NCBI GenBank assembly: GCA_002928965.1
Contig: PERU01000010.1
Span: 1-64,000 of the forward strand
Source of the DNA: Methylomonas sp.
Lineage (GTDB): Bacteria > Pseudomonadota > Gammaproteobacteria > Methylococcales > Methylomonadaceae
DNA length: 64,000 nucleotides
Direction: 5' to 3'
The translations under genes were made by a program, and so were the position numbers. How positions within the stretch are numbered: the stretch's first letter is position 1; the number at the start of each line of letters is the position of its first letter. Shown here piece by piece: positions 16,730-25,025 of this stretch. Under the pieces are notes generated by a model. It made no database searches and had not been told where the DNA came from. It saw only the letters and a list, made by a program, of their open reading frames with translations.

Positions 16730-18265
16730 TTGACGACGCAGACTAGACCTGTGCTGTTCGACGGCTCGGCGTTGACCATCGAAGATATTGTGGCCTTGGC
16801 CCACCAGCAAGCTACGCCGCGGTTAAGTGAACAAGCCGAATTCATCACCCGCATCGACAAGGGCGCGTCTTTTGTCGATAGGTTGTTAAAGGAAGAAGGC
16901 TGTGTCTATGGTGTAACCACGGGCTATGGTGACTCCTGTACCGTTGCAGTGCCGTTAGCATTGGTTGAGCAATTACCGGTTCATCTTTACAGCTTTCATG
17001 GCTGCGGTTTAGGTGATTATTTTTCTGCGGTGCAAACGCGGGCTATTCTGGCGACACGACTCACTAGCTTGGCGCTGGGTTATTCCGGTGTGCGTTATCG
17101 ACTGCTACAACACCTGATGATATTGCTGCAGCAGGATATTCTGCCGTTGATACCGCAAGAAGGTTCGGTCGGTGCCAGCGGTGATTTAACGCCGCTGTCG
17201 TATCTGGCGGCGGTTTTGGCAGGTGAGCGCGAGGTGCTGTATCAACAAAAACGCCAGCCAGCGGCAGCCGTTTTTAAAGCCTTGCAGATTAAGCCGTTAC
17301 ATTTTAAACCTAAGGAAGCACTGGCGATCATGAACGGCACGGCGGCGATGACCGGTCTAGCCTGTTTGGCTTGGCAACGGGCAGCGTATTTATCGCAGTT
17401 GACCACTCGCATCAGCAGTCTGGCGGTGATCGCGTTGCAAGGTAACGCCTATCATTTTGACGAAAAACTGTTTTCCTTGAAGCCGCATCCCGGGCAGATG
17501 CGGGTAGCCGCACGAATGCGTGACGATTTGCAATGTCATGAGCAGGCGCCGCGCAATGACAGCCGCTTGCAGGATCGTTATTCCTTACGTTGTGCGCCTC
17601 ATGTAATCGGTGCACTGGAAGATGCTTTGCCCTGGCTACGGCAACTGATCGAAACCGAGCTGAACAGCGCCAACGATAATCCGTTGATTGATGCGGAAGG
17701 CGAGCATGTTCTACATGGCGGACATTTTTACGGTGGCCATATCGCCATGGCCATGGACACCCTCAAAACCACTGTGGCCAATCTGGCCGATTTGCTGGAC
17801 CGGCAACTGGCGCAGTTAGTCGACCCTAAATTCAACCACGGCTTGCCGGCCAATTTATCCGGTGCGCCAGCCGAACAAGCCATGCTGAATCACGGTTTCA
17901 AAGCCGTGCAAATCGCCGTATCGGCCTGGACTGCAGAAGCCTTGAAACTGACCATGCCAGCCAGCGTGTTTTCGCGCTCCACCGAATGCCACAACCAGGA
18001 CAAAGTCAGTATGGGCACCATCGCTGCCCGCGATTGCCTGCGTATTCTTGAATTGACCGAACAGGTCGCCGCTGCTTGTCTTCTGGCTTGCGTGCAGGCT
18101 GTGGAATTACGCGGCGGCTTGGTTGAGTTAGGTACTAACATGCAGAAAACCATCACGGATTTACGCGAACATGTTGCTGCATTAACCAGCGATCGAGCCA
18201 TGGAAGCCGACTTGCGCGTTTGCCTGGAGTTGATCCGCCAGCAGCATTGGCAGCTATATGACTAA
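16730..18265 (+). CDS. MIO aromatic amino acid ammonia lyase (HAL/PAL/TAL family, APE)
   Basis: The protein is 511 aa, normal for the family. The Ala149-Ser150-Gly151 tripeptide in GSVGASGDLTPL forms the MIO electrophile, and Tyr60 in YGVTTGYGD is the catalytic-loop Tyr. NSANDNPLID and FNHGLPANLSG complete the active site. It probably deaminates tyrosine or phenylalanine to supply the aryl head group. The start is TTG at 16730, and no in-frame ATG with a ribosome site precedes it. The gene overlaps the thioesterase by 8 nt. Confidence 0.92.
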   Translation: MTTQTRPVLFDGSALTIEDIVALAHQQATPRLSEQAEFITRIDKGASFVDRLLKEEGCVYGVTTGYGDSCTVAVPLALVEQLPVHLYSFHGCGLGDYFSAVQTRAILATRLTSLALGYSGVRYRLLQHLMILLQQDILPLIPQEGSVGASGDLTPLSYLAAVLAGEREVLYQQKRQPAAAVFKALQIKPLHFKPKEALAIMNGTAAMTGLACLAWQRAAYLSQLTTRISSLAVIALQGNAYHFDEKLFSLKPHPGQMRVAARMRDDLQCHEQAPRNDSRLQDRYSLRCAPHVIGALEDALPWLRQLIETELNSANDNPLIDAEGEHVLHGGHFYGGHIAMAMDTLKTTVANLADLLDRQLAQLVDPKFNHGLPANLSGAPAEQAMLNHGFKAVQIAVSAWTAEALKLTMPASVFSRSTECHNQDKVSMGTIAARDCLRILELTEQVAAACLLACVQAVELRGGLVELGTNMQKTITDLREHVAALTSDRAMEADLRVCLELIRQQHWQLYD

Positions 18266-18677
18266 CGCTTTGGTTCAGGCCAATGTCGAAATCCAGATTC
18301 CCTTCCATGATGTGGACATGATGGAAGTGGTCTGGCATGGTCATTATTGCAAATATGTGGAAATTGCCCGCTGCGCCTTGCTGGATAACATTGATTACAA
18401 CTACCGGCAAATGCGCGAGTCAGGTTACTTTTGGCCCATCATTGATTTACGCTTGCGTTACGTTAAACCGGCCCGTTTCGGGCAAATCATCTGCGTCACA
18501 GCCAGCTTGGTGGAATGGGAGAATCGCCTGAAAATCGATTATCTGATTACCGACCAGCAACAGCAGCGCTTAACCAAAGGCTACAGCGTGCAGGTCGCAG
18601 TGAATATGCAAACTCAGGAAATGTGCTTTGAATCGCCGGCGGTGTTATTTGAAAAACTGGGGTTAGAAAAATCATGA
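18258..18677 (+). CDS. Hotdog acyl-CoA/ACP thioesterase (APE)
   Basis: The protein is a 139-aa 4-hydroxybenzoyl-CoA-thioesterase/YbgC-type single hotdog. The active-site Asp lies in FHDVDMMEVVWHGHYCKYVE. It may edit stalled or mis-primed ACP intermediates or release the product. ATG overlaps link it to the ammonia lyase (8 nt) and the LolA-like gene (ATGA). Confidence 0.9.
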   Translation: MTNALVQANVEIQIPFHDVDMMEVVWHGHYCKYVEIARCALLDNIDYNYRQMRESGYFWPIIDLRLRYVKPARFGQIICVTASLVEWENRLKIDYLITDQQQQRLTKGYSVQVAVNMQTQEMCFESPAVLFEKLGLEKS

Positions 18678-19255
18678 TCGGGTGGCTCGGTCTGCTTTTG
18701 TTTGTCTCGAGTGAGTTGGCGCTGGCCGAAGATACATTGACGCAAATCCGTGCCCGTTTGCCGCAAACCGAAATCGTACAAGGCCATTTCTCGCAACAAA
18801 AACAGCTTAAATTTTTAAGTAAACCGCTGGTTTCGCAAGGCGAATTTGTGTTCTGGCAAAACCACGGCGTGCTCTGGAAAACGCTCTCACCTGTGGCATC
18901 GACTTTGCTGATTAACAATTCCCGCTTGTTGAGCAGTCAGGGTGAACAAGCCATTCCTGCCAGTTTTGGGCGGATTTTTCCGGCGCTGTTGGGCGGTGAC
19001 TGGACGCAGTTGCAAGCCGATTTTAATCTCAGCGCTACCCTGCAAGCCCAAAGCTGGCAGATTGAATTACGACCCAAAGCCCCCCTGCTCGCCAAAGTCA
19101 TAGCCCTTATTTATCTCAGCGGCGACAGCGAATTACGCCAGCTGGACATTCATGAAGTCAGCGGCAATCAGTCCGTCATCCGCTTTGATGGCATTGACCA
19201 TCCCGACCAATTACCGCCTGCGCAGCTCAGCGAATTTGAACGTTTATTACCCTAA
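18674..19255 (+). CDS. LolA-like outer-membrane lipoprotein carrier (APE)
   Basis: The protein is 193 aa with a signal peptide ending near LALAED. The LolA-type features are QGHFSQQKQLKFLSKPL and a repeated beta-strand pattern (GEFVFWQNHGVLWKT). It is periplasmic and likely shuttles the lipidated product, delivered by the MMPL exporter, toward the outer membrane. It overlaps the MMPL start by 20 nt. Confidence 0.88.
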   Translation: MIGWLGLLLFVSSELALAEDTLTQIRARLPQTEIVQGHFSQQKQLKFLSKPLVSQGEFVFWQNHGVLWKTLSPVASTLLINNSRLLSSQGEQAIPASFGRIFPALLGGDWTQLQADFNLSATLQAQSWQIELRPKAPLLAKVIALIYLSGDSELRQLDIHEVSGNQSVIRFDGIDHPDQLPPAQLSEFERLLP

Positions 19256-21578
19256 ACTGTATGCCTTGCTATGGCTGCTGGGCATGCTGCTGATCGGCGG
19301 TCTTGGTATGCAACATTACCAACGCAACTGGCTGGAAACCGGCTTTCTGGCCTTGCTGCCGGCCACCGAGCAACGTCCGGAAGTCGGCAAAGCCATTCAG
19401 CAACAGACCCAAACCATTAATCGCAAAGTGGTCTGGCTGGTCGGCGCCGAGTCGGCTCAACAAGCCATTGATTTAGCCAAACAGCTGCAACAACCGTTGC
19501 ACGAAAGTGGTTTGTTTGCGCCGTTACAGTTGCAAATTCCTGTGCAGGATTATCAACAGCGCTATCAGCAGCTGTTTGACTATCGCTACCAACTGCTGGA
19601 CGAACGTACCCGCCAGTTACTGCAACACAACCCGCAGCAAATCAGTCAGGACAATCTGCAACAACTTTACGGCCCGATGGGGCAATTACAGGCTGCCAAT
19701 CTTGAGCAGGATCCGTTACTGCTGTTTGCACGTTATTTTCAGGCTCAAAATCCATCGCAATTGAATTTCGAACAAGGTGTAGTTGTGCTGCAGGATGGTG
19801 AGAGACATTGGGCATTATTGTTATCCGAATTGCAGGATAGCGATTTGAAATTGGACAAATTGGCGGTGTTGCGGGATTTATCTGAGGCAGCAAAACAGTT
19901 GATAAAAAATCAGGGCGGGGAGTTATTGGTCAGCGGTTTACCACTCTTTACCGCGCACGGTGCACACACAGCGCAACAGGAAATATCCACCATCGGCGTG
20001 GGATCATCCATTGGTGTGGTGCTGTTATTGTTTTTAACCTTTCGTTCACCACGTCCCTTATTGCTGTGTGGTCTGGCGGTAGCCAGCGGCTTGCTGGCGG
20101 CCTGGCTGCTAAGTCTGGTGTTGTTCGGCAAAATCCATATGCTGACACTGGTGTTTGGTTCCAGTTTGATCGGTGTGGTGGTGGATTATGCCTTACATTT
20201 TTTTTGTGACGGCATTGGCTTGCCGCATTGGACGCCGCGCGAGGGTTTGCGCTACGTGTTACCTGGACTGGCTTTCGGTTTACTGACCAGTTTGCTCGGC
20301 TACGCCGGCTTGGGCTTTTCACCGTTTCCGGGGCTGCAACACATTGCGGTATTTTCTGCCATCGGTTTGGTGGTGGCTTGGCTGACGGTGGTATTGCTGT
20401 TTCCATTTCTGTTGCAGGGCTTTCAGTTATCGCATCAGGCCGGCATATTTAATTTGACGCGCTATTGGCAACAATACTGGCCGAATTGGCTGTTCAAGCA
20501 TCGACCTGTGGCTGTTTGTACATTGGCTGTATTGGTTGGCGGTGGATTGTGGCAACTGGATGCCAAAGATGATGTGCGGCTGTTACAAACCCCACCGCTG
20601 GCCTTGGTCGCCAGCGATGCCAAAATCAAACAATTACTGCCGTTTGGTCGGGACAATCAGTTTTTTGTGGTCACAGGCAACAGCGAAGCGCAGTGGTATG
20701 AAAACGAACACCGCTTAACGACAGAACTGGCCAGACTGCAACTACAAAACCAGCTAAAAAGCCATACCGCCATCAGCGACTTTTGGCCGGATACAGCCCG
20801 CCAACAGGAAAATTATCACCTGCTTAAAAATACTGTCTATGCTGCGGGCCATTTACGTCAGTACATGGCTGAGTTGGGATTTAGTGAAACAGCAATTGCT
20901 CAAGAGCTTGCACAGTTCGAGATGGCCGAAACGCAGTCTTTGTCATTGAATGACTGGTTAAACACCACGGATGAAAGCAAGCGGCTCTTGTGGCTGGGCG
21001 ATGACCAGCAAGCCTTCCAAAGCATTGTCACCTTGAATGGCGTGCATGATGTTCAGGCCTTGGCCCAACTGGCCATAATGCCGGGTGTCAGTTGGGTAGA
21101 TTCAGCGGGTCAAATGTCCGAGTTGTTTCAGCGCTACCGGCTCAGGGTTTCGATATTGCTGCTGGGCATTTGCGGACTAATTTTAGCATTGTTAGTTGTC
21201 AAATTAGGCTGGCGACAAGGTATGCAAGTCATGACAGTACCCATTTTGGCCATGCTGTCGGCTTTGGCGGTATTGGGCTGGCTGCAGGAATTGTTCACGC
21301 TGTTTAATGTGTTTGCCTTGCTGTTGGTGCTGGAAGTGTCGCTGGACTATGCAGTGTTTTTTCATATGGCCAACGGTCAAGCTGACGCCATGGACAAACG
21401 CAACAGCACCTCGCTAGCCGTTACCTTGTCGGCACTGACCACACTATTGGCCTATGGTTTGTTGGCAACCAGTTCAACGGCCATCGTGCATGCTTTTGGC
21501 ATTACCCTGGCGGTGGGCGTTTTCAGCGCCTTTTTGTTGGCGCCCTTGATCGGCTTTAGCGATTTGGCTGAAAAATAA
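19236..21578 (+). CDS. MMPL/RND-type exporter (APE)
   Basis: The protein is about 780 aa. One N-terminal helix is followed by a periplasmic loop, a five- to six-helix block (about residues 245-410), a second loop, and a second block (about 640-775) with the repeated GDxxLDY/F-like motif (FGSSLIGVVVDYALHFF and VLEVSLDYAVFFH). It is likely the proton-driven extractor of the aryl polyene lipid. The best start is TTG at 19236 within the LolA-like gene. An in-frame ATG at 19152 would add 28 out-of-character residues. It is the last cluster gene. Confidence 0.9.
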   Translation: MNVYYPKLYALLWLLGMLLIGGLGMQHYQRNWLETGFLALLPATEQRPEVGKAIQQQTQTINRKVVWLVGAESAQQAIDLAKQLQQPLHESGLFAPLQLQIPVQDYQQRYQQLFDYRYQLLDERTRQLLQHNPQQISQDNLQQLYGPMGQLQAANLEQDPLLLFARYFQAQNPSQLNFEQGVVVLQDGERHWALLLSELQDSDLKLDKLAVLRDLSEAAKQLIKNQGGELLVSGLPLFTAHGAHTAQQEISTIGVGSSIGVVLLLFLTFRSPRPLLLCGLAVASGLLAAWLLSLVLFGKIHMLTLVFGSSLIGVVVDYALHFFCDGIGLPHWTPREGLRYVLPGLAFGLLTSLLGYAGLGFSPFPGLQHIAVFSAIGLVVAWLTVVLLFPFLLQGFQLSHQAGIFNLTRYWQQYWPNWLFKHRPVAVCTLAVLVGGGLWQLDAKDDVRLLQTPPLALVASDAKIKQLLPFGRDNQFFVVTGNSEAQWYENEHRLTTELARLQLQNQLKSHTAISDFWPDTARQQENYHLLKNTVYAAGHLRQYMAELGFSETAIAQELAQFEMAETQSLSLNDWLNTTDESKRLLWLGDDQQAFQSIVTLNGVHDVQALAQLAIMPGVSWVDSAGQMSELFQRYRLRVSILLLGICGLILALLVVKLGWRQGMQVMTVPILAMLSALAVLGWLQELFTLFNVFALLLVLEVSLDYAVFFHMANGQADAMDKRNSTSLAVTLSALTTLLAYGLLATSSTAIVHAFGITLAVGVFSAFLLAPLIGFSDLAEK

Positions 21579-21635
21579 GCATAGTCTGATATGCTATGAG
21601 CCAGTCCAAACCTATTTACAAGCCTGTGTGCCATC

Positions 21636-23516
21636 ATGAAATCTGCCTATTTTTTCGGTCTGCTGTGCAGCTTAGTCAGTTTTTGTGGCTCGGCAGAAAC
21701 CACGCCCGCGCCGCTGGCCCCAGGCTATAACCAGCTGCCATTTCAATTGGCCGCGCCCGCCAGTTATCGGTTGCCGGTGATCGGAGCCGCTGCAAATGGC
21801 GACGTATTGACCAGTCAAAATCAGCCCAAACAGTTACATGAATTAATGGGCGACAGGCTGGTCTTGCTGAGCTTTATTTACGCCACCTGCAGCGATGTGA
21901 ATGGCTGCCCGCTGGCGACGCAGGTGCTGCATAAAATCAGCCGCCAATTGCAGCAGCAACCTGAACTGGCAAGCAAACTGCGTTTGTTGACCTTGAGTTT
22001 TAACCCGGCCCACGACACCCCGGACATGATGCGTCAATACGGCGAAGGCTTTAAAACAGGTGCGTTTGACTGGCAGTTTTTGACCACGCGTGACGAAGCA
22101 TCCCTGAAACCGATATTGGATGGCTATCAACAAAACGTGCAGAAAATTTACGATGAACAGGGCCAGTTTACCGGCACCTTTTCGCATCTGTTACGGGTGT
22201 ATCTGATCGACACCGACAAACACATCCGCAATATTTACAACGTGGATTTTCTGCATGCCGATACCGTGATCAACGACGTAAAATCCTTGCTGACGACCAG
22301 CCCAAAATCCGAAACGCCGCAATCCGTTGCCGATGACAGGTTCTATCAGGCCGGTGATAACAAACAACAGTATCAACAAGCCGATTATCAAACCCGTTCG
22401 TTGTCCTTGGCGCAACGCACGGGCAAAGCCGCCAACTTGATCCATTTTGCCCAAAACCCGCCGCTGGGTTTGCCCAAGCTACCGCAGCCTAAAAATAATC
22501 CGCTCACACCGGCTAAAATCGAACTGGGCCGCAAACTGTTTTATGACCGCAGGTTGTCTTTCAATAACACCTTCTCCTGCGCGATTTGTCATATTCCGGA
22601 ACAGGGCTTTAGCAACAATGAAATGACCACCGCAGTGGGCATCGAAGGCCGTAGCGTCAGGCGCAATTCGCCATCGCTGTATAACGTCGGCTATGCGCAA
22701 TTGCTGTTTCATGACGGCCGGGAGAACAGTCTAGAACAACAGGTGTGGGGACCGTTGCTGGCACATAACGAAATGGGTAATCCTTCGATTGGGTATGTGG
22801 TGGATGAAATCAAGGCCAGCGCCGATTACCGCGGCCGGTTTGAAAAAGCCTTTAACAAAGGCCCCGGCATGGAGACCATCGGCCAAGCGCTGGCCAGTTT
22901 CCAGCGTACGCTGAGTTCGGCGGATTCAGGCTTTGACCAGTGGTATTTCGGCAAGCACCCGCAAGCCATCAATGAGGCGGCGAAACGCGGCTTTACCTTA
23001 TTTACCGGCAAGGCGGCCTGTAACAGTTGTCACATTATTGATGCTAAAACCGCGCTGTTTACCGACCAAAAACGTCATAACACCGGCATTGGGTATGCCG
23101 ATTCCATGCAAAAAACACCCGAAAAGCAGCGGGTGCAAGTCGCTCCTGGGGTGTTTGTCGATGTGGCTCAGGACAGCCTCAAAGGCGTAACCGACAGCAA
23201 ACCCAATGATTTAGGCTATTACGAAATCAGCCAGAATCCGGCTGATCGCTGGGCGTATAAAACCCCATCATTGCGTAATGTCGCACTCAGCGCGCCTTAC
23301 ATGCACAACGGCTCTCTGGCGTCATTGAAAGAGGTTGTGCAGTTTTATAACCAAGGCGGCATCGTCAATGAAAACCTGTCGCCACTGATCAAGCCATTGG
23401 GCTTAACCGATGCGGAAATCGATGATTTGGTGGCTTTTTTACAGACACTTACCGGCAGTAATGTGGAATCGTTGGTATCGGATGGTTTTGCCGCGCCAAT
23501 AGGTGACGTACAGTAG
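21636..23516 (+). CDS. SCO-like domain fused to di-haem cytochrome c peroxidase
   Basis: The protein is 626 aa with a signal peptide. Residues from about 40 to 220 form a SCO1/SenC-like thioredoxin fold with Cys85, Cys91-Pro (ATCSDVNGCPLA) and His184 (FSHLLRVYLID), the usual copper-site residues, although the Cys spacing is longer than the common CxxxC. Residues from about 285 to 610 form a MauG/CcpA-type di-haem peroxidase with CAICH (315-319) and CNSCH (462-466). Fusing copper delivery or redox sensing to a peroxidase fits a copper-dependent methanotroph. The gene converges with the kinase at 23519 with only 2 bp between them. Confidence 0.9.
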   Translation: MKSAYFFGLLCSLVSFCGSAETTPAPLAPGYNQLPFQLAAPASYRLPVIGAAANGDVLTSQNQPKQLHELMGDRLVLLSFIYATCSDVNGCPLATQVLHKISRQLQQQPELASKLRLLTLSFNPAHDTPDMMRQYGEGFKTGAFDWQFLTTRDEASLKPILDGYQQNVQKIYDEQGQFTGTFSHLLRVYLIDTDKHIRNIYNVDFLHADTVINDVKSLLTTSPKSETPQSVADDRFYQAGDNKQQYQQADYQTRSLSLAQRTGKAANLIHFAQNPPLGLPKLPQPKNNPLTPAKIELGRKLFYDRRLSFNNTFSCAICHIPEQGFSNNEMTTAVGIEGRSVRRNSPSLYNVGYAQLLFHDGRENSLEQQVWGPLLAHNEMGNPSIGYVVDEIKASADYRGRFEKAFNKGPGMETIGQALASFQRTLSSADSGFDQWYFGKHPQAINEAAKRGFTLFTGKAACNSCHIIDAKTALFTDQKRHNTGIGYADSMQKTPEKQRVQVAPGVFVDVAQDSLKGVTDSKPNDLGYYEISQNPADRWAYKTPSLRNVALSAPYMHNGSLASLKEVVQFYNQGGIVNENLSPLIKPLGLTDAEIDDLVAFLQTLTGSNVESLVSDGFAAPIGDVQ

Positions 23517-23518
23517 AT

Positions 23519-24406
23519 TCAAATCCACTGTCGGGTAAAGTGTTGATAAAAGCTGAGATCGTTTACGGTAGCGCCGCGTCTGCCGACTAATGCACCGGCA
23601 AATGCCTGCGCGCGTTCCAACGTAATGGGCAAAGGCCATTGCTGGCTTAAACCCAACAGCAAAACGGCGGAAAAAGCATCGCCGGCACCCACGGTATCTA
23701 TAACAGCAAGGCTCGAGGATGGCTTGACGCTCTCAAATTGATGATTACCGGCGTATGCTACAGCACCGTTTTCTCCACAGGTGACGAACAGGATTTCCAG
23801 ATTGAAACGGTCATATAGCAATCGCATGGCAGTTTGTAAATCTGCGCCATCAGGACTGAGTTGAAACAGTTCGTCTTGGTTGAGTTTGAGCCAATCGGCA
23901 TCGTGTAATAACGGCAATAGGCTTTCCGGCTGCCACCACGGCGAACGCAAATTTACATCGACAAAAATCCTGCCTTGATGACTGGCTTTAATGGCGCGTA
24001 ACGCCGCCAGTGACACAGGGTTACGAACCGCCAGCGAGCCGTGATAGAGAATGCCCTGAGTGTTTGGCTGGGTAAGCAAGGCCGTATCGATAAAGTCATA
24101 CGCACTGTCTTTCACAATGTCATACGACGGTTCGCCGTTATCAATCCTGACTTGTACACTGCCAGTTGCATGATGCGCATCGGTTTGCAGCCAATCACGA
24201 CACATGCCCCAAGCAATCATCAAGTCGGCAATTTCACGCCCGGCAACATCATCGCCGACTCGACTGATGAAGTAAGGCGAGTGCCCGAAAGCCTGCAAAT
24301 GCCAGGCGACATTAAATGGCGCACCGCCCAGCACCCGACTGCCATCAGGAAAATTATCAAACAGCACCTCACCAAAAATAAACTGCGGGGTGATTTGTGC
24401 ATTCAT
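23519..24406 (-). CDS. PfkB-family carbohydrate kinase (fructokinase-like)
   Basis: The protein is 295 aa. The N-terminal sugar-binding region is FIFGEVLFDNFPDGSRVLGG, then APFNVAWHLQAFG. The C-terminal catalytic motif is DTVGAGDAFSAVLLLG, with the Asp as base. It phosphorylates a sugar with ATP, and fructose is the best guess. Type I methanotrophs use fructokinase in sucrose recycling, but no sucrose genes are adjacent here. It follows ydbL by 21 bp and may be cotranscribed. Confidence 0.88.
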   Translation of the reverse strand: MNAQITPQFIFGEVLFDNFPDGSRVLGGAPFNVAWHLQAFGHSPYFISRVGDDVAGREIADLMIAWGMCRDWLQTDAHHATGSVQVRIDNGEPSYDIVKDSAYDFIDTALLTQPNTQGILYHGSLAVRNPVSLAALRAIKASHQGRIFVDVNLRSPWWQPESLLPLLHDADWLKLNQDELFQLSPDGADLQTAMRLLYDRFNLEILFVTCGENGAVAYAGNHQFESVKPSSSLAVIDTVGAGDAFSAVLLLGLSQQWPLPITLERAQAFAGALVGRRGATVNDLSFYQHFTRQWI

Positions 24407-24427
24407 TATGTGGATAAACGTTGCTTG

Positions 24428-24763
24428 TTAACGCTTTTGCCAGCCGGAAGCGGTTTGCACATAATGACCTGCCGCCGCCTGACCGATGACTTTTTGCGCT
24501 GTCAGTCGCGCCACTTCCTCAGCCGGCACACCGTTTTTAGCGGCAATACGCTTATACTCAGCCAGACGCTGGGCATTGATGCTGTCCACCAAGGCTCTTA
24601 CATCTGCCGGTGCGCTGCTATCCACAACCCCCAATAAGCCGTTCAACTGCTCGCCTATCAGACCGGCCGCTTTGGCCTGCGCCAGATCGGCAGCGGCAAC
24701 CGGCATCGCCAGCAACCATAAGCCTAAAAACAATCCGGCCAACCTTAATACTATATTTTTCAT
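24428..24763 (-). CDS. ydbL: YdbL family (DUF1318) periplasmic protein
   Basis: The protein is 111 aa with a signal peptide cleaved after VAAA. The mature part (AKAAGLIGEQLNGLLGVVDS, INAQRLAEYKRIAAKNGVPA, QKVIGQAAAGHYVQTASGWQ) is diagnostic of DUF1318. In E. coli YdbL works with YdbH and YnbE in an AsmA-like intermembrane bridge. The gene order ydbH-ynbE-ydbL is kept here, with a 10-bp gap to ynbE. Confidence 0.92.
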   Translation of the reverse strand: MKNIVLRLAGLFLGLWLLAMPVAAADLAQAKAAGLIGEQLNGLLGVVDSSAPADVRALVDSINAQRLAEYKRIAAKNGVPAEEVARLTAQKVIGQAAAGHYVQTASGWQKR

Positions 24764-24773
24764 TGCATGCTCC

Positions 24774-24971
24774 TTAAAACAGGCCTTTATTACTGGTAAT
24801 CAGTTCATCCACATCTTTTTCCACTTTCAATCTGATCTCATGTTCGATTTTGACATTCATATTGATTTCGATGGGTTTTTCCGGTGCTTCGAGTCTGACG
24901 GATGGCGAGCATCCCGGCAGAAACAAAGCACTGCATAAGATGCCTGCGGTAAATGCGACACGCCACTTCAT
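24774..24971 (-). CDS. ynbE: YnbE family lipoprotein
   Basis: The protein is 66 aa with a lipobox (LFLPGC) followed by a short beta-strand-rich tail (INMNVKIEHEIRLKVEKDVD). This fits YnbE, an outer-membrane lipoprotein that caps the YdbH bridge by beta-strand augmentation. The ATG at 24971 has GGAG upstream. A TTG four codons earlier overlaps that site and is rejected. Confidence 0.88.
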   Translation of the reverse strand: MKWRVAFTAGILCSALFLPGCSPSVRLEAPEKPIEINMNVKIEHEIRLKVEKDVDELITSNKGLF

Positions 24972-25025
24972 TGTTTTCTCCAATCCGCCTGTAGACGGTA
25001 TAAATTGCTAAAGCCTTTGATCGCT

